Below are positions 36,779 through 48,047 of a DNA stretch of 64,000 nt, piece by piece. The notes under the pieces are model-generated. The model worked only from the letters and a program-made list of their open reading frames with translations. It was not told where the DNA came from and searched no databases. Position numbers and translations under genes: made by a program. Where the stretch lies: contig NW_001865069.1 in the NCBI RefSeq assembly GCF_000002865.3, positions 137,555-201,554 on the forward strand. The letters run 5' to 3'. The DNA is from Monosiga brevicollis MX1. Taxonomy: Eukaryota > Opisthokonta > Choanoflagellata > Craspedida > Salpingoecidae. Within the stretch, counting starts at the first letter, position 1, and each line of letters opens with the position of its first letter.

Positions 36779-38199
36779 TCAAGTGTGGTGGTTTGCGTTG
36801 GCAAGGGCTGCCCGGCAGCCGTCCATTAGGTGGATCATGTCGGTGCCCAGGGCGATGAAACGATAGCCTAGGCGAGTGGGAAAGAGGGCGAGAGAGAATG
36901 GTTGAGAGTTGGGGCATGATCATGTCTGCCGTGAGGCGGGTACATCCGGCCACTGACCGGCTTTTGTGGCATCTACAATGGCTTCTGACGTGGGTAACAC
37001 CACATGCTTACCAGCCACCACCCCGGCAGCTTGGCACGCCTGGGAAGCATCATGTGCCCAAACGAGGGCCCAACAAAGTACGGTTGCAAGGGAATCAAGC
37101 GTTTGATGAAAGCTGGCGGGAGACGGAGCGCTGACATCCCCTCGCCAAAAACTAAAAAGAAAGGCTTCCTTCGAGAGCGGATGTTCCACACCTGACGATA
37201 TCGGGCAAGGTCAGCTTGAACGTTGGGATGGTCCGTGCGACCGGGCAGGAGATATGAACCACTGTGGTCATAGGGACCATCCTGTGTAAAAATAAGCCCG
37301 GGCGTGCTCAGGATCGCCTCGAGGCGCGCCTGCTCAAACGCCGTTCGATGCTCAAGTTGCACGCCGACGACGATGCGCTCATTGGCTGCCGCCGCGTACT
37401 CGGCGAAAAAAGAGCCTGTCAACGGCACGGGGTTTGAGATCAGGCCTTGTGGGCGAAAGCTCGTCGTGGCCAGCTATGCAACTTTCAGCAGGCCTATGGC
37501 CGTGGGTGTCATACCATCAGCGTTGGCACCGCCAAAACCAAAGCCGCGAGTGCCAAAGGGCAGGGTGGCGCTCGGGTAGTAGCAGTTGCGGATCGCCTCG
37601 ACAGCTGCCTCCGGCGTCTGAATGTTGGGAAACAAGATGCCTGGCATGCCGGATCCTGTTACAAGGCACGAAAAACCCTCAACTGGTCGATCGGGCAGCA
37701 CATACCAATGGCGCCTGCGTCTAGGCAGCGGCGTGCAAAGCTCTTGTGGGCATCACCGTCCAAAGGCACACGAATAATGCCCAAACAGCCGTTGCCGGCC
37801 ATTACCTCCAGGCAAAGAGCAACATCGTTCAGATCGATGGCGCCTGCCGCGCGCGGTGCGCATGGTTGCAGGCATCAGGTCCCAGGAAAGAAGAGGGAGT
37901 TGTGTGGTCTCGATCCAGATGCAAGCATGATGTACCGTGTTCACAGTCAATGACCACGAGGCTGTGGTGCTTGGCAAGCGCGCGGGCCGTCCGCCAATCC
38001 CCACTTTGGAGCCAACCGGCCAAGATTGGCTCATGGCCCGCCTTCATGCGCTGCCGCAGATCCGACGCCAGCAACAGCTACAAATGGCCTGATCGCGCGC
38101 CCAAGCAGCAAGTGGCGTGACTATCCATCCACCACCCCACTCTCCTGCGTCGCCATAAACGCCCGACGCACCTGTGAGAGAGATCGAGACACCTCCATG
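36779..38199 (-). CDS. HpcH/HpaI-type aldolase family protein
   Basis: A class II pyruvate-type aldolase or lyase of the HpcH/HpaI (citrate lyase beta-like) TIM-barrel family, which cleaves 2-keto-3-deoxy acids with a divalent metal. Exon 1 starts at 38199 (MEVSRSLSQ). The second exon begins LLLASDLRQRM and contains VVIDCEHGT, the family's Asp-x-Glu-His motif. Later exons read VALCLEVMAGNGCLGIIRVP, LFPNIQTPEAAVEAI, FGTRGFGFGGANADG and VGVQLEHRTAFEQA followed by a GPYDHSGSY motif. The last exon is GYRFIALGTDMIHLMDGC, ending ANANHHT with a stop at 36779-36781. The substrate cannot be told from sequence. The family is mainly bacterial, so old transfer is possible, but the gene has introns and host-like composition. 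Confidence 0.85.
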
Positions 38200-38251
38200 C
38201 CGAGTTAGCCCACCAAAATAAAATCGCAGCGTTTGTGCGGCTCGTTTTGTT

Positions 38252-38252
38252 G

Positions 38253-38304
<52 letters not shown>
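38252..38304. repeat. TG dinucleotide microsatellite
   Basis: About 26 uninterrupted TG units lie between the aldolase start and the amidase stop. Confidence 0.95.
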
Positions 38305-38305
<1 letters not shown>

Positions 38306-38550
38306 ACATGCTCGAAAGAGAAATGTGGATTTAATTTTGAAGATGTTTTGCAAAAGGGCGGATCACTTGCTTGTTCTTCTCAACAGGAAGGCAAGGTCGT
38401 GCTGGGGTCTGTCAGAGTGGTTGAGGGATGCAATTGTGTTCAGAAGTTGTGCAGGGCCTCGAGTTATTATCAAAGAGGTTGGCCTGCTTCGTTTCAGCAT
38501 AGACGCAAATTCATATGACATACAAGTGGGACCAGCCCAATCACGACCCC

Positions 38551-40596
38551 TCATGGAACATTGTTTTGCGTCACAGTGTAAAACTCACCCGTTCGGGCGC
38601 TGTTAATACCGTGCAAAAATCAACAACAACCAAGCGTGAGAGTTTGCTTCAAAGATGACATGAGACACCGAGCGGGAGGAAAGAGCACGATGCATGGTGC
38701 GCACCTCATCATCGTTGTGTACGTCGTGTCGCGGTGAAGGACGGGAAAGGTGTTCATGATGCCATCCAGAGCCGACAGGGTCATGTTGGTCATTGAAAAG
38801 GCATTCAGCATGTTCTCGGCCGGGTGTCGGCGGTCGTCGTCGGCCGGAACGGAATCCCAGTGGTCGTAGTTGGTCTCAACCAGGTACCAACGCGTGGGAG
38901 TCTGTGATGGAATCAAAAGTGGGAAAAACGCAAGACAGGGGCAGTCATGAGGGGCGCGACAGCCATGTTTGAAAGCCTGCAAAAGACAGATGGCGTACAT
39001 CGAGGCGCCAAGTATCAACCGAGTAGCTGCGCTCGCGGGACAAGACGGCACCCTGATTAAAGTTGACGCCACCCACAATGAGGTATTCCACTGAAGCCAA
39101 ATGCTGTTGATCAGGGCCACGGATCATGAGTGGTGTATATGACTCATTGGCACCACGCACGGGCAGATACGTTGCAAGCTGCATTTTTTGGAGACCTACC
39201 ACACTGCCAAGATACTCGACGGCATCCTCAAAGGTAGCATTATGTTCCAGTGCGGTTCGCAGAGTCAGGCCCACCTAGACGCAGCACACAAAGACACACA
39301 ATTCATCGCGATGCCCAAACAATGAGAGGCATAGAGCTGGGCATAAAGCTGAGAGTCACTTTTTTCGACAAGAATCAAGGCCGTTTCAGGATAGCCACAA
39401 GGGGAGGAAGGAGTATTGAGGCGGTAAAAACGCAGCTCGATGGCGATTACACTCTTATTGCCAAGCTCATGTCTACCCCTCACCTCATGGCCGCCCAGCA
39501 AAGCCGCTTCCACAATGTTGAGCAGGGTGCTGCTGTTGGTAAATCGCTGATCCATGCTCACACTAAAATCGGCAAGCAATCGTAAAACTACAAGTTTGGT
39601 GCTCAACACTTGCATCGCTGGTGGACACGATCCGTGGGTGCGTAGCAACATGGTCATACGCACGTGAACGCGCCCGGCTTCATGCCAGTCAAGGCGCCAA
39701 TGTACCCGGCATAGGTCGTTGTCCTATGAGTTGACAGAAAAAGGCAAAAGTTGAGCCCAGCACTTTTCCCGGTTTCATCAGGGGGCTGGTGTGCCGTCTC
39801 GTTTCTTGAAGCGCACCGAAACAAAAGGCATCCACTCTTGGTAAAATTGACGTTGAAAGTCGTGGCTTGTAGGCCCGGCAGCTGGTTGTAGTCCAGGTTG
39901 CGGCCATGAAAAATGGTGTTTTGTTCATCCGTGGCCAAGATGGAAGTGCAGCCAGAGTTGAGCTCATCTGTTTGTGGGCCAGGTAGTCAGCCGAGACCAT
40001 CCGACAGCCAGAGGAGGGTAGATATGCGAGGGATTTTCGGGGGAAAGCGTGGTTGCTTACAGAAAAAGTTGCTGAGCATGATTTCGCCCACGGTAAAGTT
40101 GGTTGCTTCAGCAAGTCCGCGAATTTCCTCGCCGTAATCGCCCTCGAGAGAGTCTGTGCTTATTGAATACACTGTGAGAAACGAGAATTCAGGGCGGGAG
40201 CCATCGAGTCATGGGCAGGATACGCACCAACAATGGCCTCGAGGGCTTGATAGGTGGCATTGGCCTGGTTAGGAGGAAGAAGGTTGTGCAGAAACTGAAC
40301 AACCGGGGCCATGGCTTGGCGATACGGCAAGATGACCTTTTGCCAGCGCAGCCGCGCGGGCAGGTCCAGATCAACCACCACGGTGTCAACTGCTTGCGCA
40401 TGCCCCTGCGGCGGCAACAGCTTGCCCTGGCCTGGAGAACCATGAACATGAGTTGTATTGATGCCTTCATCTGTCTGAAGCAACACTTTGAGACGCACGG
40501 CTAGAAGCCAGATTGAACCCAGCACCTACCGCTGGGCAGGCGAGCCAGACCCAAGAGCAGGAGCAGCGCAACTTGGCAACGCCATGTCCAAGCCAT
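38551..40596 (-). CDS. Acid ceramidase/NAAA-like N-terminal-nucleophile amidase
   Basis: A lysosomal-type lipid amidase that hydrolyses ceramide or N-acylethanolamines; the family is made as a zymogen and self-cleaves at its cysteine. The first exon (start 40596) is a signal peptide, MAWTWRCQVALLLLLGLARL. The next ones hold FSQCIQYSISTDS, EIRGLAEATNFTVGEIMLSN and then GCTSILATDEQN, whose Cys is the expected nucleophile (near 39970). HGRNLDYNQLPGL, AGYIGALTGMKPGAFTC, RWYLVETNYDHWD and DDRRHPAENMLNAF follow in family order. The last short exon (about 38599-38551) reads SARTGEFYTVTQNNVP before TGA. Whether it prefers ceramide or acylethanolamine cannot be judged. Confidence 0.9.
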
Positions 40597-40766
40597 GTCG
40601 ATGGTAAAGATGGTACACTACTCCGTCCTTGTCTCTTGAACGCCCTTGAACAACACGGCACCGAGATGTTTCTATCGCCAAAAGAAGCCTCCAAGGCTTG
40701 ACCAGCTGAGCCACCGACTTCTGCCACTGCCACAAAAAAAACTCGGTCAGTGAAACATCAACACAA

Positions 40767-40804
<38 letters not shown>

Positions 40805-41266
40805 AGAGAGAGAGAGAGAGAGTTTGAGAGAGAGAGGGCTCCAGTTGAACGCAAACGCACACATGTAACGTGTTTTCTCTTGTTTGTTTGTTGTTGAAAA
40901 ACCAAAAGTGATGCAAATTTTGAAAGGGGATGTTGGTCGCCTGCCTCCTTCTTAGCCTCAATGAGGAATCTCTCTCTTTTTGCTGGGGGTCTGGGGGTGG
41001 GTGTGTTGGCAGTCGAGTTGATAAGGAGCAGGAAGCGCATGGGGAATCTCAGTGCGGCAAGGTCACTTCTCTGTTCGATTATTTGACAAACGAAAAAGCA
41101 CTGCAACTAAGGTGTACAGGCTCAGCCTGGCCACACCGTCAAGTAAAAAACAAAAAGGCGATCGAAACGCGTGCCGCCCCGGCAACAACTCGGTCAAATG
41201 GGTGCACTCGAGGTATGGTGCTGCCTCCTCCTGGTGCGCTCCTCCCATCCTTGGCAAGCTGTGTGC
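40597..41266. other. Intergenic region with GA microsatellite
   Basis: The upstream region of the amidase and the 3' region of the membrane-protein gene. It contains the GA array at 40769-40838 and no recognised exon. Confidence 0.5.
40769..40838. repeat. GA microsatellite with TTTGAG interruptions
   Basis: GA runs are interrupted twice by TTTGAG. The unit is the complement of the CTCAAA array at 9353-9537, and it is mirrored in the same sense as the two duplication arms. Confidence 0.9.
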
Positions 41267-42584
41267 TCATCGGTCAGGGGTGGAGGGCAAGGTAGGTGCT
41301 ATCAAGTTGATGGAGAGCGCAGCCATAAAGGGGGAGATGGCCTTGGCTAAGCTCCAATTGCCTGAAATCGTCCCCTCCAAGTAACTGCATGTGAAGCAGG
41401 TCCCGAGCAAGAAGAGGGTGTTGACGAGGAGCGGCCGGACCAGCCGCCCCTCCCGAAGGCGGCGGCGGTCTTTGGCCAAGCGCAACAGAATGATGAGCTG
41501 AAGATAGTAGCAGATGGCAAACCCCAACAGCGCAGGAACGGCCGCGGTCCAGTAGCTCATCTCAAGGTAGCCATCTGCCTAAAAACGCGCGCGCGCGCAA
41601 CACCACTTGATGAGATGTTCAAAAGCCAGATCCCAGAGTATCGCCCAGCACGCCGGGCGGGGGCTCAAAGAAAACATGGCATAATACATGCAAAAAAAAA
41701 AAAAGGCAACAAGTCACTGCCGCAGTGATGCTGATCCCTCGTCACTTTCACAATGTCTGTTGCTCGCGAACCATGTGGAAAGCAACGATGCCTTGCGCCT
41801 TACCTTCAAAAGCAGGAGCCAGACCCACAGGAAGGCAGCAAAAAGGTAGACCAGCCCTGTCACATCACCAGCAAAGCCCAAGAGACCGTATGCCCAGGCC
41901 ACAGGGTTGTTGATGGGGGTGCCGCTCATGCTTGACGGTCGCTTGATGAAGAATGGCTCAACGGTTGAGCCGCTGCGAAGCGCACCTCAGCCCGGAGAAA
42001 TGGCTGGCCTCGATGCACGTGTTGCACCAGTATCAAGATGAAGGGCCAACAAAATATTATTGACAGTTTTCCTGACTATCAGGATAAAAGCAAAGTGGAT
42101 CAAAATGGCGATCGGAAGCACGGGCTGCTCAAGTGCGGGCCGTTGGCAGCTGGTCGCGAAGCGACAGGCACGCCAATCACGTGAAGAGATGGGACGGGGT
42201 GACCTCCGTGGTAGGACGCGAGACAAAGTAGGCTGGGCACACGGCTCAAGGCAGTGGGACACTGTTCAGGGCTTTGCATCAATGACGACGGACGTCGCAC
42301 AAGGCAAATAGCCACGGGACCGTCGTCACAATGCACGTTGGCGGCCCAAAAGGTCCAAAAGGCAAAGGATATTGAGGGTTGGCATCAACCAAGTACTTCG
42401 AAAGTGAACACGCTAGCACAACAAAAACCGTGTGAGTGTGTGTGTGTGTATGGATAACCGGAAGCCTGTCAAACTGCAGCCCACGGATCGGGTCGAACTG
42501 GTTGGGACAGGTCCCACTCGCACACGGCGGGTACAGGTCAAAGTGCAACCGAGTGCCGTCGTCATTCCCTTCAAGGTAAGAGAG
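41267..42584 (-). CDS. Multi-pass membrane protein, 5' end missing
   Basis: Four exons join in phase: 42584-42459, 42395-42337, 41972-41804 and 41578-41267, giving 221 residues and ending APTLPSTPDR before the stop. The first visible exon encodes a hydrophilic, probably lumenal part with two cysteines (LYPPCASGTCPNQFDP). The second and third carry NPQYPLPFGPFGPP and EPFFIKRPS. Hydrophobic segments follow: GLLGFAGDVTGLVYLFAAFL, then AAVPALLGFAICYYLQLIIL, then LLVNTLFLLGTCFTC, and a last one near AISPFMAALSI. No family was recognised. No ATG precedes the first exon. Its frame stays open through 42639, where the right duplication arm begins, so the 5' part is either far upstream or was removed when the arm arrived. 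Confidence 0.7.
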
Positions 42585-42876
42585 CTCAGGTAAGAATTGA
42601 AGCAAAACAACTGGTGTTGTGAACGATAGTTTTATAACATTTTGGCGGGAAAAAAACACTCGTGTTTGTCGACAATTTAATTTAGCTGGGTATAAGTCAT
42701 GTCTCACAGAGCAACAGCAGCAGCAACAACGACAACGGTGGAGCTTGAAGCGGGTTGCAGTTTTCACTGGCGCTGCTTGCTTCCGTACTAAAGCCGACAG
42801 GTTCCCCCTCCCCTCCCGTCGCTGCCGGTGAAAGTTGTATCGGTCAGACCCCTCCTGGCACGCCACGAGACCAGTG

Positions 42877-45800
42877 ATGGCCGTGCAGGATGAGCTGAGT
42901 GCGGCGCTGGGTGCGGCCCAGCCCATCAGTCGGCTCCACAAGCTGCTGAGCGTCCCCAGCTGCCGTCTCAAGATCCTTAAAAAACACCATGCTCCCCTAC
43001 AGGCAGCCATCCAGCAGGTGGGCTTCTGCCGGCCCCTCGCATTAGCCTCAAATGCAGTCCCAACCCTTTTCTCCGATCGCACATCTACTGTTCCACCTGT
43101 TTCGACTGCATTCTACTCATTGGTGTCCTCAACCACTTGCCGCTGCCCCATCGAGTCCACAGGCTCTGTCCGAGTCCAAATTCGAGGTCCTGGCCCTGCT
43201 AGCCAAGATCCTGTATCGCCAGCTCGAGGACCCGTCTGATCGCAGCGGTGTCAGCACCTTTATCAGCGAGGCGCTTCGGCAACAGCATTTTCTCGAGCTT
43301 GTGGGCCCCAAGGCCCCAACGGCCGTGGCTGTGGCCTTTCTGCGCATCCTCATGTTGTACCTCGGCTCGCCGCGCCGCAATCTCCACTCGCGCATCATGG
43401 CCGGCATCATTCAAGCCCTGCTTGAGGTGACCTTTGGCACGGGCCATCCCGATTGTGGACTCGCGGTGCGTTTCGATCATTTGTTTTTCGCCACCGTTCG
43501 CCCCCATCCAACCGCGGGGTGCATATTGAGGATACCCCAACAAGTGATTCTGATGGTTCCCGTCTTGGGCAACACGCATAGGCAGCCTCGGCCCTCAACG
43601 CCATGATGCAGAGCGCTCTGCCCAACCAGCGCGAGCTGTACAAACGTGAATGCAACCTGGACCATCGCCAGTTGGCCACGCACTTGCAGCGTCTGCCTGC
43701 CCTGGGCGGTCCGTTGCTCTTGTCTACCACCCATGCTCCTGCCTTGTCCAAGCGTGCCCTCTACGCTCACCTGTGTGCCAACACCAGACTTTGATCTACA
43801 ATTTGAAGCGCTCCAAGTTCTCTACTCCATCATGGGCTCCAAGGTACGCTGCATCGCTTTAACCATAAAAAAAAACCAAAAAAAAACAAAACAAAAAAAC
43901 AAAAAAAAACAAAAAAAAAAAAAAAAAACACCACAGACGAATGACGCTTGCCATGACCTGTAAAGCATTGCCAAGCCCTCCAACACCACGTGAATGGAGG
44001 CGACAGCGGTCCCAAGCAGCCAACCCACACAAAAGCAAACCACCTCATCACTTTGCCTGACCGGTTCCCAGGATCGCGAGGCCATCGCGGGTCATTGTGA
44101 TGGGGTGTTTCCAGCATCGTGGCAACAGGCTTTTCAGGACCTGGACGTGGCGGCCTTTGACGAGGAGGCCTGTCAGCTTTTGGTCGAGCTCAATCAGGCC
44201 GTGAAACACCCCAGCGTGCAATCGCTGACGGCACGCTCCATCAAACACGAGGCTCGTGCTCAAGTCGCTCGGGCCTTGCAGGAAGAGCGCACGCTCTGCC
44301 ACTTCAACCAGCGCTCGCAATGCCTGACGTACACCAACAAGGACGATTGTGTTGTGGTCATCAAGGCTCAGCATGTGACGCGCTTTTCCGCAGCCAAAAG
44401 TACGCCCGACCCACTGCTGGCGCAACGCAACGATCTTGATGCATGCACCTTGGCTGCCATTCTCATCCATGCTCGCCCTGGTTGTGGATTTGCCGTAACT
44501 ATTTGTGGTGTGACAGATGTGCTGACGGTGCAGGTAGAGGGAGCAGGACATCCGTTGGCAGGTGTGGTCACGCTGACGTTTGAGCCGGCGATTCACCCGG
44601 GACCGGCCGCGGCACTGGTCTTTGGAGCTGACAAGCAAGAGCGGGTGGAGCCGCGCTCGGTCGCTGTTATCATGCCCATTCGAATTGACAAGCGTCAGGC
44701 GCAGGTAGGGGTGCTACCACGTTTGGTGGCTGCTGCATGGTCTCGAAAGGAAGACATCTTTGCACACTGCCAGCCTGCCACATGCTAAGCTGGTCTCTGG
44801 TGCCTTGTGACAAGGACCCCCTTTGTACCGTGATTATTGGGTCCCAGCTTCCTGATGTGCTGTCCATGTGTGCATGCTTTGTGGGTGCGCCCATCTAGGA
44901 CAAGATGGTGCGCACAATCCGCTCTGTTACCGTGGGTGTTCGTGCCACAAGTCCCGACAATGACGGGCCGGCGTCAGCCTGCACGGACGCCGACTCGAGT
45001 TCCCACGCATCACCGGAACAGCCCACGCAGGTGGATCCGGCAAATCAGACGGACCAACAAAGTTCCTCAGAGTCGCCAGAGCCAACCAAGAGGTTCGGCC
45101 ACAACCCAGATCCAGATCTGGGTTTGACCTCGAGCCAGGAATTTGAGTCTCAAGAGCTGCTCAAACCACGGCCAAACCAAGCTGATGCTCGGGCTGGTGC
45201 GCAAGCACGCGCCGTGGGTGCTGCAGCCGCGGCAACAGCGTCCACCAAAGCCGTTCAACGTCCTGGTACCACCACCACCACCACCAAGGCGCCTCGCAAG
45301 AGCAGCAAGCGTGGGAAGCAGCGTCCATCTGCCTCGCCAGCCGAGCAAGATCCCCCGTTTATCAAGAAACACGTGCAGGAGAGCGATTCAAGCAATGCAA
45401 GTCCAGGCTCTGTGCAGAGCAACGCCGCAGAGGGCATGACACGAGCAGCAGCAGAGGTGTGTGTGTGTTTGTGTGTGCGTGCGTTGGTGGTGCTAGGGGC
45501 GCGCGACATGTAGCGTAGTTTGAGCTTGTATCTGGGGTGACTCATTCGCTGGGTGGCTTTTTTGGGGGCGATCGGGTAGGCTGAATATGACCACGCACTT
45601 GCCGAAGCGAAAAAGAAGCTCGAGGCTCTGAAGAGCGCCAAAACTGCCTCAGAGGCTCAGGCGGCAGGGAAACGGGTGCGTACACAATGTAAACATGCGT
45701 GTGCCATGGTCTGGGGGCACACTGCGATTAAACACGATCTCGTCGATTGATCGCTTAATGCTTGAAAGTTCAAATGATCCTTATGCTGAGCTTGTACTCG

Positions 45801-47922
45801 TGTCGTGACTCGCAGGGCCGCATGGGCGAATTGCCCTATCGCTCGCTGGTCGTGGTTCGCACGCCACGCAGCGAGGTGCAAGCCATTCCTGACACCCCAC
45901 CCGAGACTAGCCCAGCACCTATCACCAAAGCGTCACAGCCTCAGGTTTGGCCGCTTGCACGCAAACACTAAGCTCGGGATCATGGCGGTACTCGCACGGC
46001 ACTCATGCGGACCCCATGCTGGTGCTGTCGTTGTCTGCTCCGTCGTTACGTTGCTCCACACCCTGCCATTTGCCTGGCCACAGATCGGGGAGGAGCCCTA
46101 TACCAAGGCGCTTTTGGCGAGTTGCGGCCTGACACTGGCAGACTTGCAGGAGGCGATTGACGACGAAGACGCCGAGGATGGCGATGGCGATTGCGGCCCA
46201 GATGGTGGCCAGAGCAATGGTGATGATGATGGTGACGTCGAAGCCATCGCCAATGGCAACGCGAGGCGCCGTCGGGAGGTGCTGCGCAAGGCTAGCGTGC
46301 TGGCCAATGCGGCTGCACGCATGGACTCGGAGGCAGAGGACTCGATGGATACGGAGGAGCTGGCCGCGGTGCTCGAGGCTGCGGAGCGTCGTCGTCTCGT
46401 CCGCTCGACTGCAGCTGCGGCTGCAGAGGACGTCGATGAGGACTCGTTGGACCTGTCGTCGGAAGCGGGCCAAGAGACGGCCAGCCCGGACCTGGTGCGC
46501 AAGAAAGCAGAAGGACAAGAGGGAGAGCGGGCGAAGCGTGTCGTGCGCAAGCAAGCAGCCGGGTCAGCGGGCAACAAGAAGAGGAGCGGCAAGCGCAGTA
46601 CACGAAGCAATGCTGCCGTCCAGCAGTGGGACTCTTCCACAACGGGGCGGGCATCAAAGCAACGCCAAACAACCCGCCGAGCTGGCACCAAGAAGAACCA
46701 TGGGCAGAAGCGTGCGGCTGTGCCAAACCGCCACAAGGACGATCATGCTGATGAGGACGAGGACGCCGAGGAGCAGGCTGAACAGGAGCCGTCGGAGGCG
46801 CCCGAGCTGTCGGAGCAGGAGGCACGCCAAAGAGCCAAGGCGCTGCGAGGTGGGCGGCGGCGCAAGCAGGTCATGGACAACAACGACGCGCCACGAGCCA
46901 AGCGGGGCAAATCCGATTTGTCGATTGGCCAACCGCAGGACCCGACCCCGGACGTGGTGCAGTGGAAGGCTCAAAAGTCGAATGTCCGCCGATCCGACGG
47001 CGCCGGGGTTCAGCGGCGTCTCATTCTCGATGACGAGTGAGGCTTTGGGTGGCTGAATCAATGCTCTCGCTAGGCTGATCTGGGGCGCAGGCGACCCTTC
47101 TCACATTTTGTTGCTAATGTGTAGGCTTGAAGCAGCAGCGGTGCCCGATTCGCCTCGAGTGGCTTCCGACCAGGTTGCTCAGGTACGTGTAAGTGCTACC
47201 CGGGCATGATCACCGGTGTCTTTCTTTCTCCCCACTTGGAGGGCTTGTGTCTCGCTCACATTTTTACACCCCTCGCTACCGGGCGGATGGGCGTTGGGTG
47301 TGATAGACGGATGCGGGGGATGAGGTGGAGACGGCATCGCTCGCGGCCCTTCAAGATCGGGCGCGTGCCACTCTGGCCACGCTGGAGCAGCAAGATGACG
47401 ACCTGATGGCCATGTACGTGCTTGATCTCCCCAAACGGTTGACTTTTCGGGGCGGTCCTAAGACAGTCGCTCCCCGACTACCCCTTCCACGCTGCTGGGG
47501 CCACCCCATTCTACTCATACCGGTCTGAACTGCCCTCCATCCTTGGGCGTGCTGGCTGATGGCGGCAATGCGTCAGGATACAAGGGCGGCACGCCAAGCT
47601 TGGGCTGGCAGCGCAGGGCCAGCAGTTGCGCCGCCGACGCCGGCAGCTCGTGGCACGAGGCCATAAGCTGCTGCAGCAGCTGGGTCAAGAGCGCCAGATG
47701 CTCAAAACCCGGGTGCTACAGGCCAAGGTGGCGTGGGGGGAGGCGCAGCGCCTGCTTGAGAGCATCTCGACCGAGGCGGTCGCCACCAAGCTGGAACAAC
47801 ACACGCACGCAGCTCGCGAAGGCTGCTTGCGAGAGGCCCTGCAAGTCGTCCAGGCCATGACCCAAGATTCGGAGCGCGCTCGCTCCAAGCAGCTCATGCT
47901 CATGGCCTCGATGCTCGAGTAA
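42877..47922 (+). CDS. SYCP2-like synaptonemal complex protein, intact copy
   Basis: In animals SYCP2 builds the axial/lateral elements of meiotic chromosomes with SYCP3. Twelve exons join in phase to 1,168 residues: 42877-43017, 43163-43465, 43582-43708, 43788-43843, 44072-44704, 44899-45456, 45580-45675, 45816-45944, 46084-47036, 47125-47182, 47307-47413 and 47577-47922. The start MAVQDELSAALGAAQPISRL resembles the remembered SYCP2 N-terminus. Exons 3-4 give ALGDFDLQFEALQVLYSIMG, which fits the armadillo-like domain motif AGDYDLQVGIVEAL. Exon 5 gives CHFNQRSQCLTYTNKDD then VVVIKAQHV, fitting the Spt16M-like domain. A long Ser/Pro, then acidic and Arg/Lys-rich linker follows, and the C-terminus (exons 10-12) is a Leu/Gln/Arg coiled coil ending MLMASMLE. 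The homology is from memory and the overall identity is low, so the name is an inference. The alternative is another ARM-like chromatin protein. Confidence 0.6.
43868..43928 (+). repeat. A-rich homopolymer tract in SYCP2-like intron 4
   Basis: A series of A runs separated by single or double C, including one of 18 As, lies in the fourth intron. The left arm has the same tract as T runs at 7992-8052, with every run the same length. Confidence 0.9.
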
Positions 47923-48047
47923 CCTTTCACCTCGCCTTGTCTGCTTGCATCCCTCAATTGCAATCACCCCTGCTGAATTTGTCAGCCTCACTTGGATGTC
48001 ATCATCCCACTCCCCAAAAAAACCATAAACCCCCATTCAGCATCAAG

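Larger units (their letters stand above)
42640..47932 (+). repeat. Right arm of 5.3-kb inverted duplication
   Basis: This is the reverse complement of 3985-9304. Similarity starts at TTTTGGCGGG (42640) and ends just past the SYCP2-like stop codon, within AACCTTTCACCTC near 47932. Differences from the left arm cluster at the two ends, in exon 9 and in parts of introns, while about 44905-45513 and much of exon 5 are identical. Confidence 0.95.

Noticed and set aside
3985-47932. The two arms as terminal repeats of one giant transposable element
   Set aside because: Each arm contains an ordinary 12-exon gene, the DNA between holds unrelated host genes, and no transposase, integrase or target duplication was seen.
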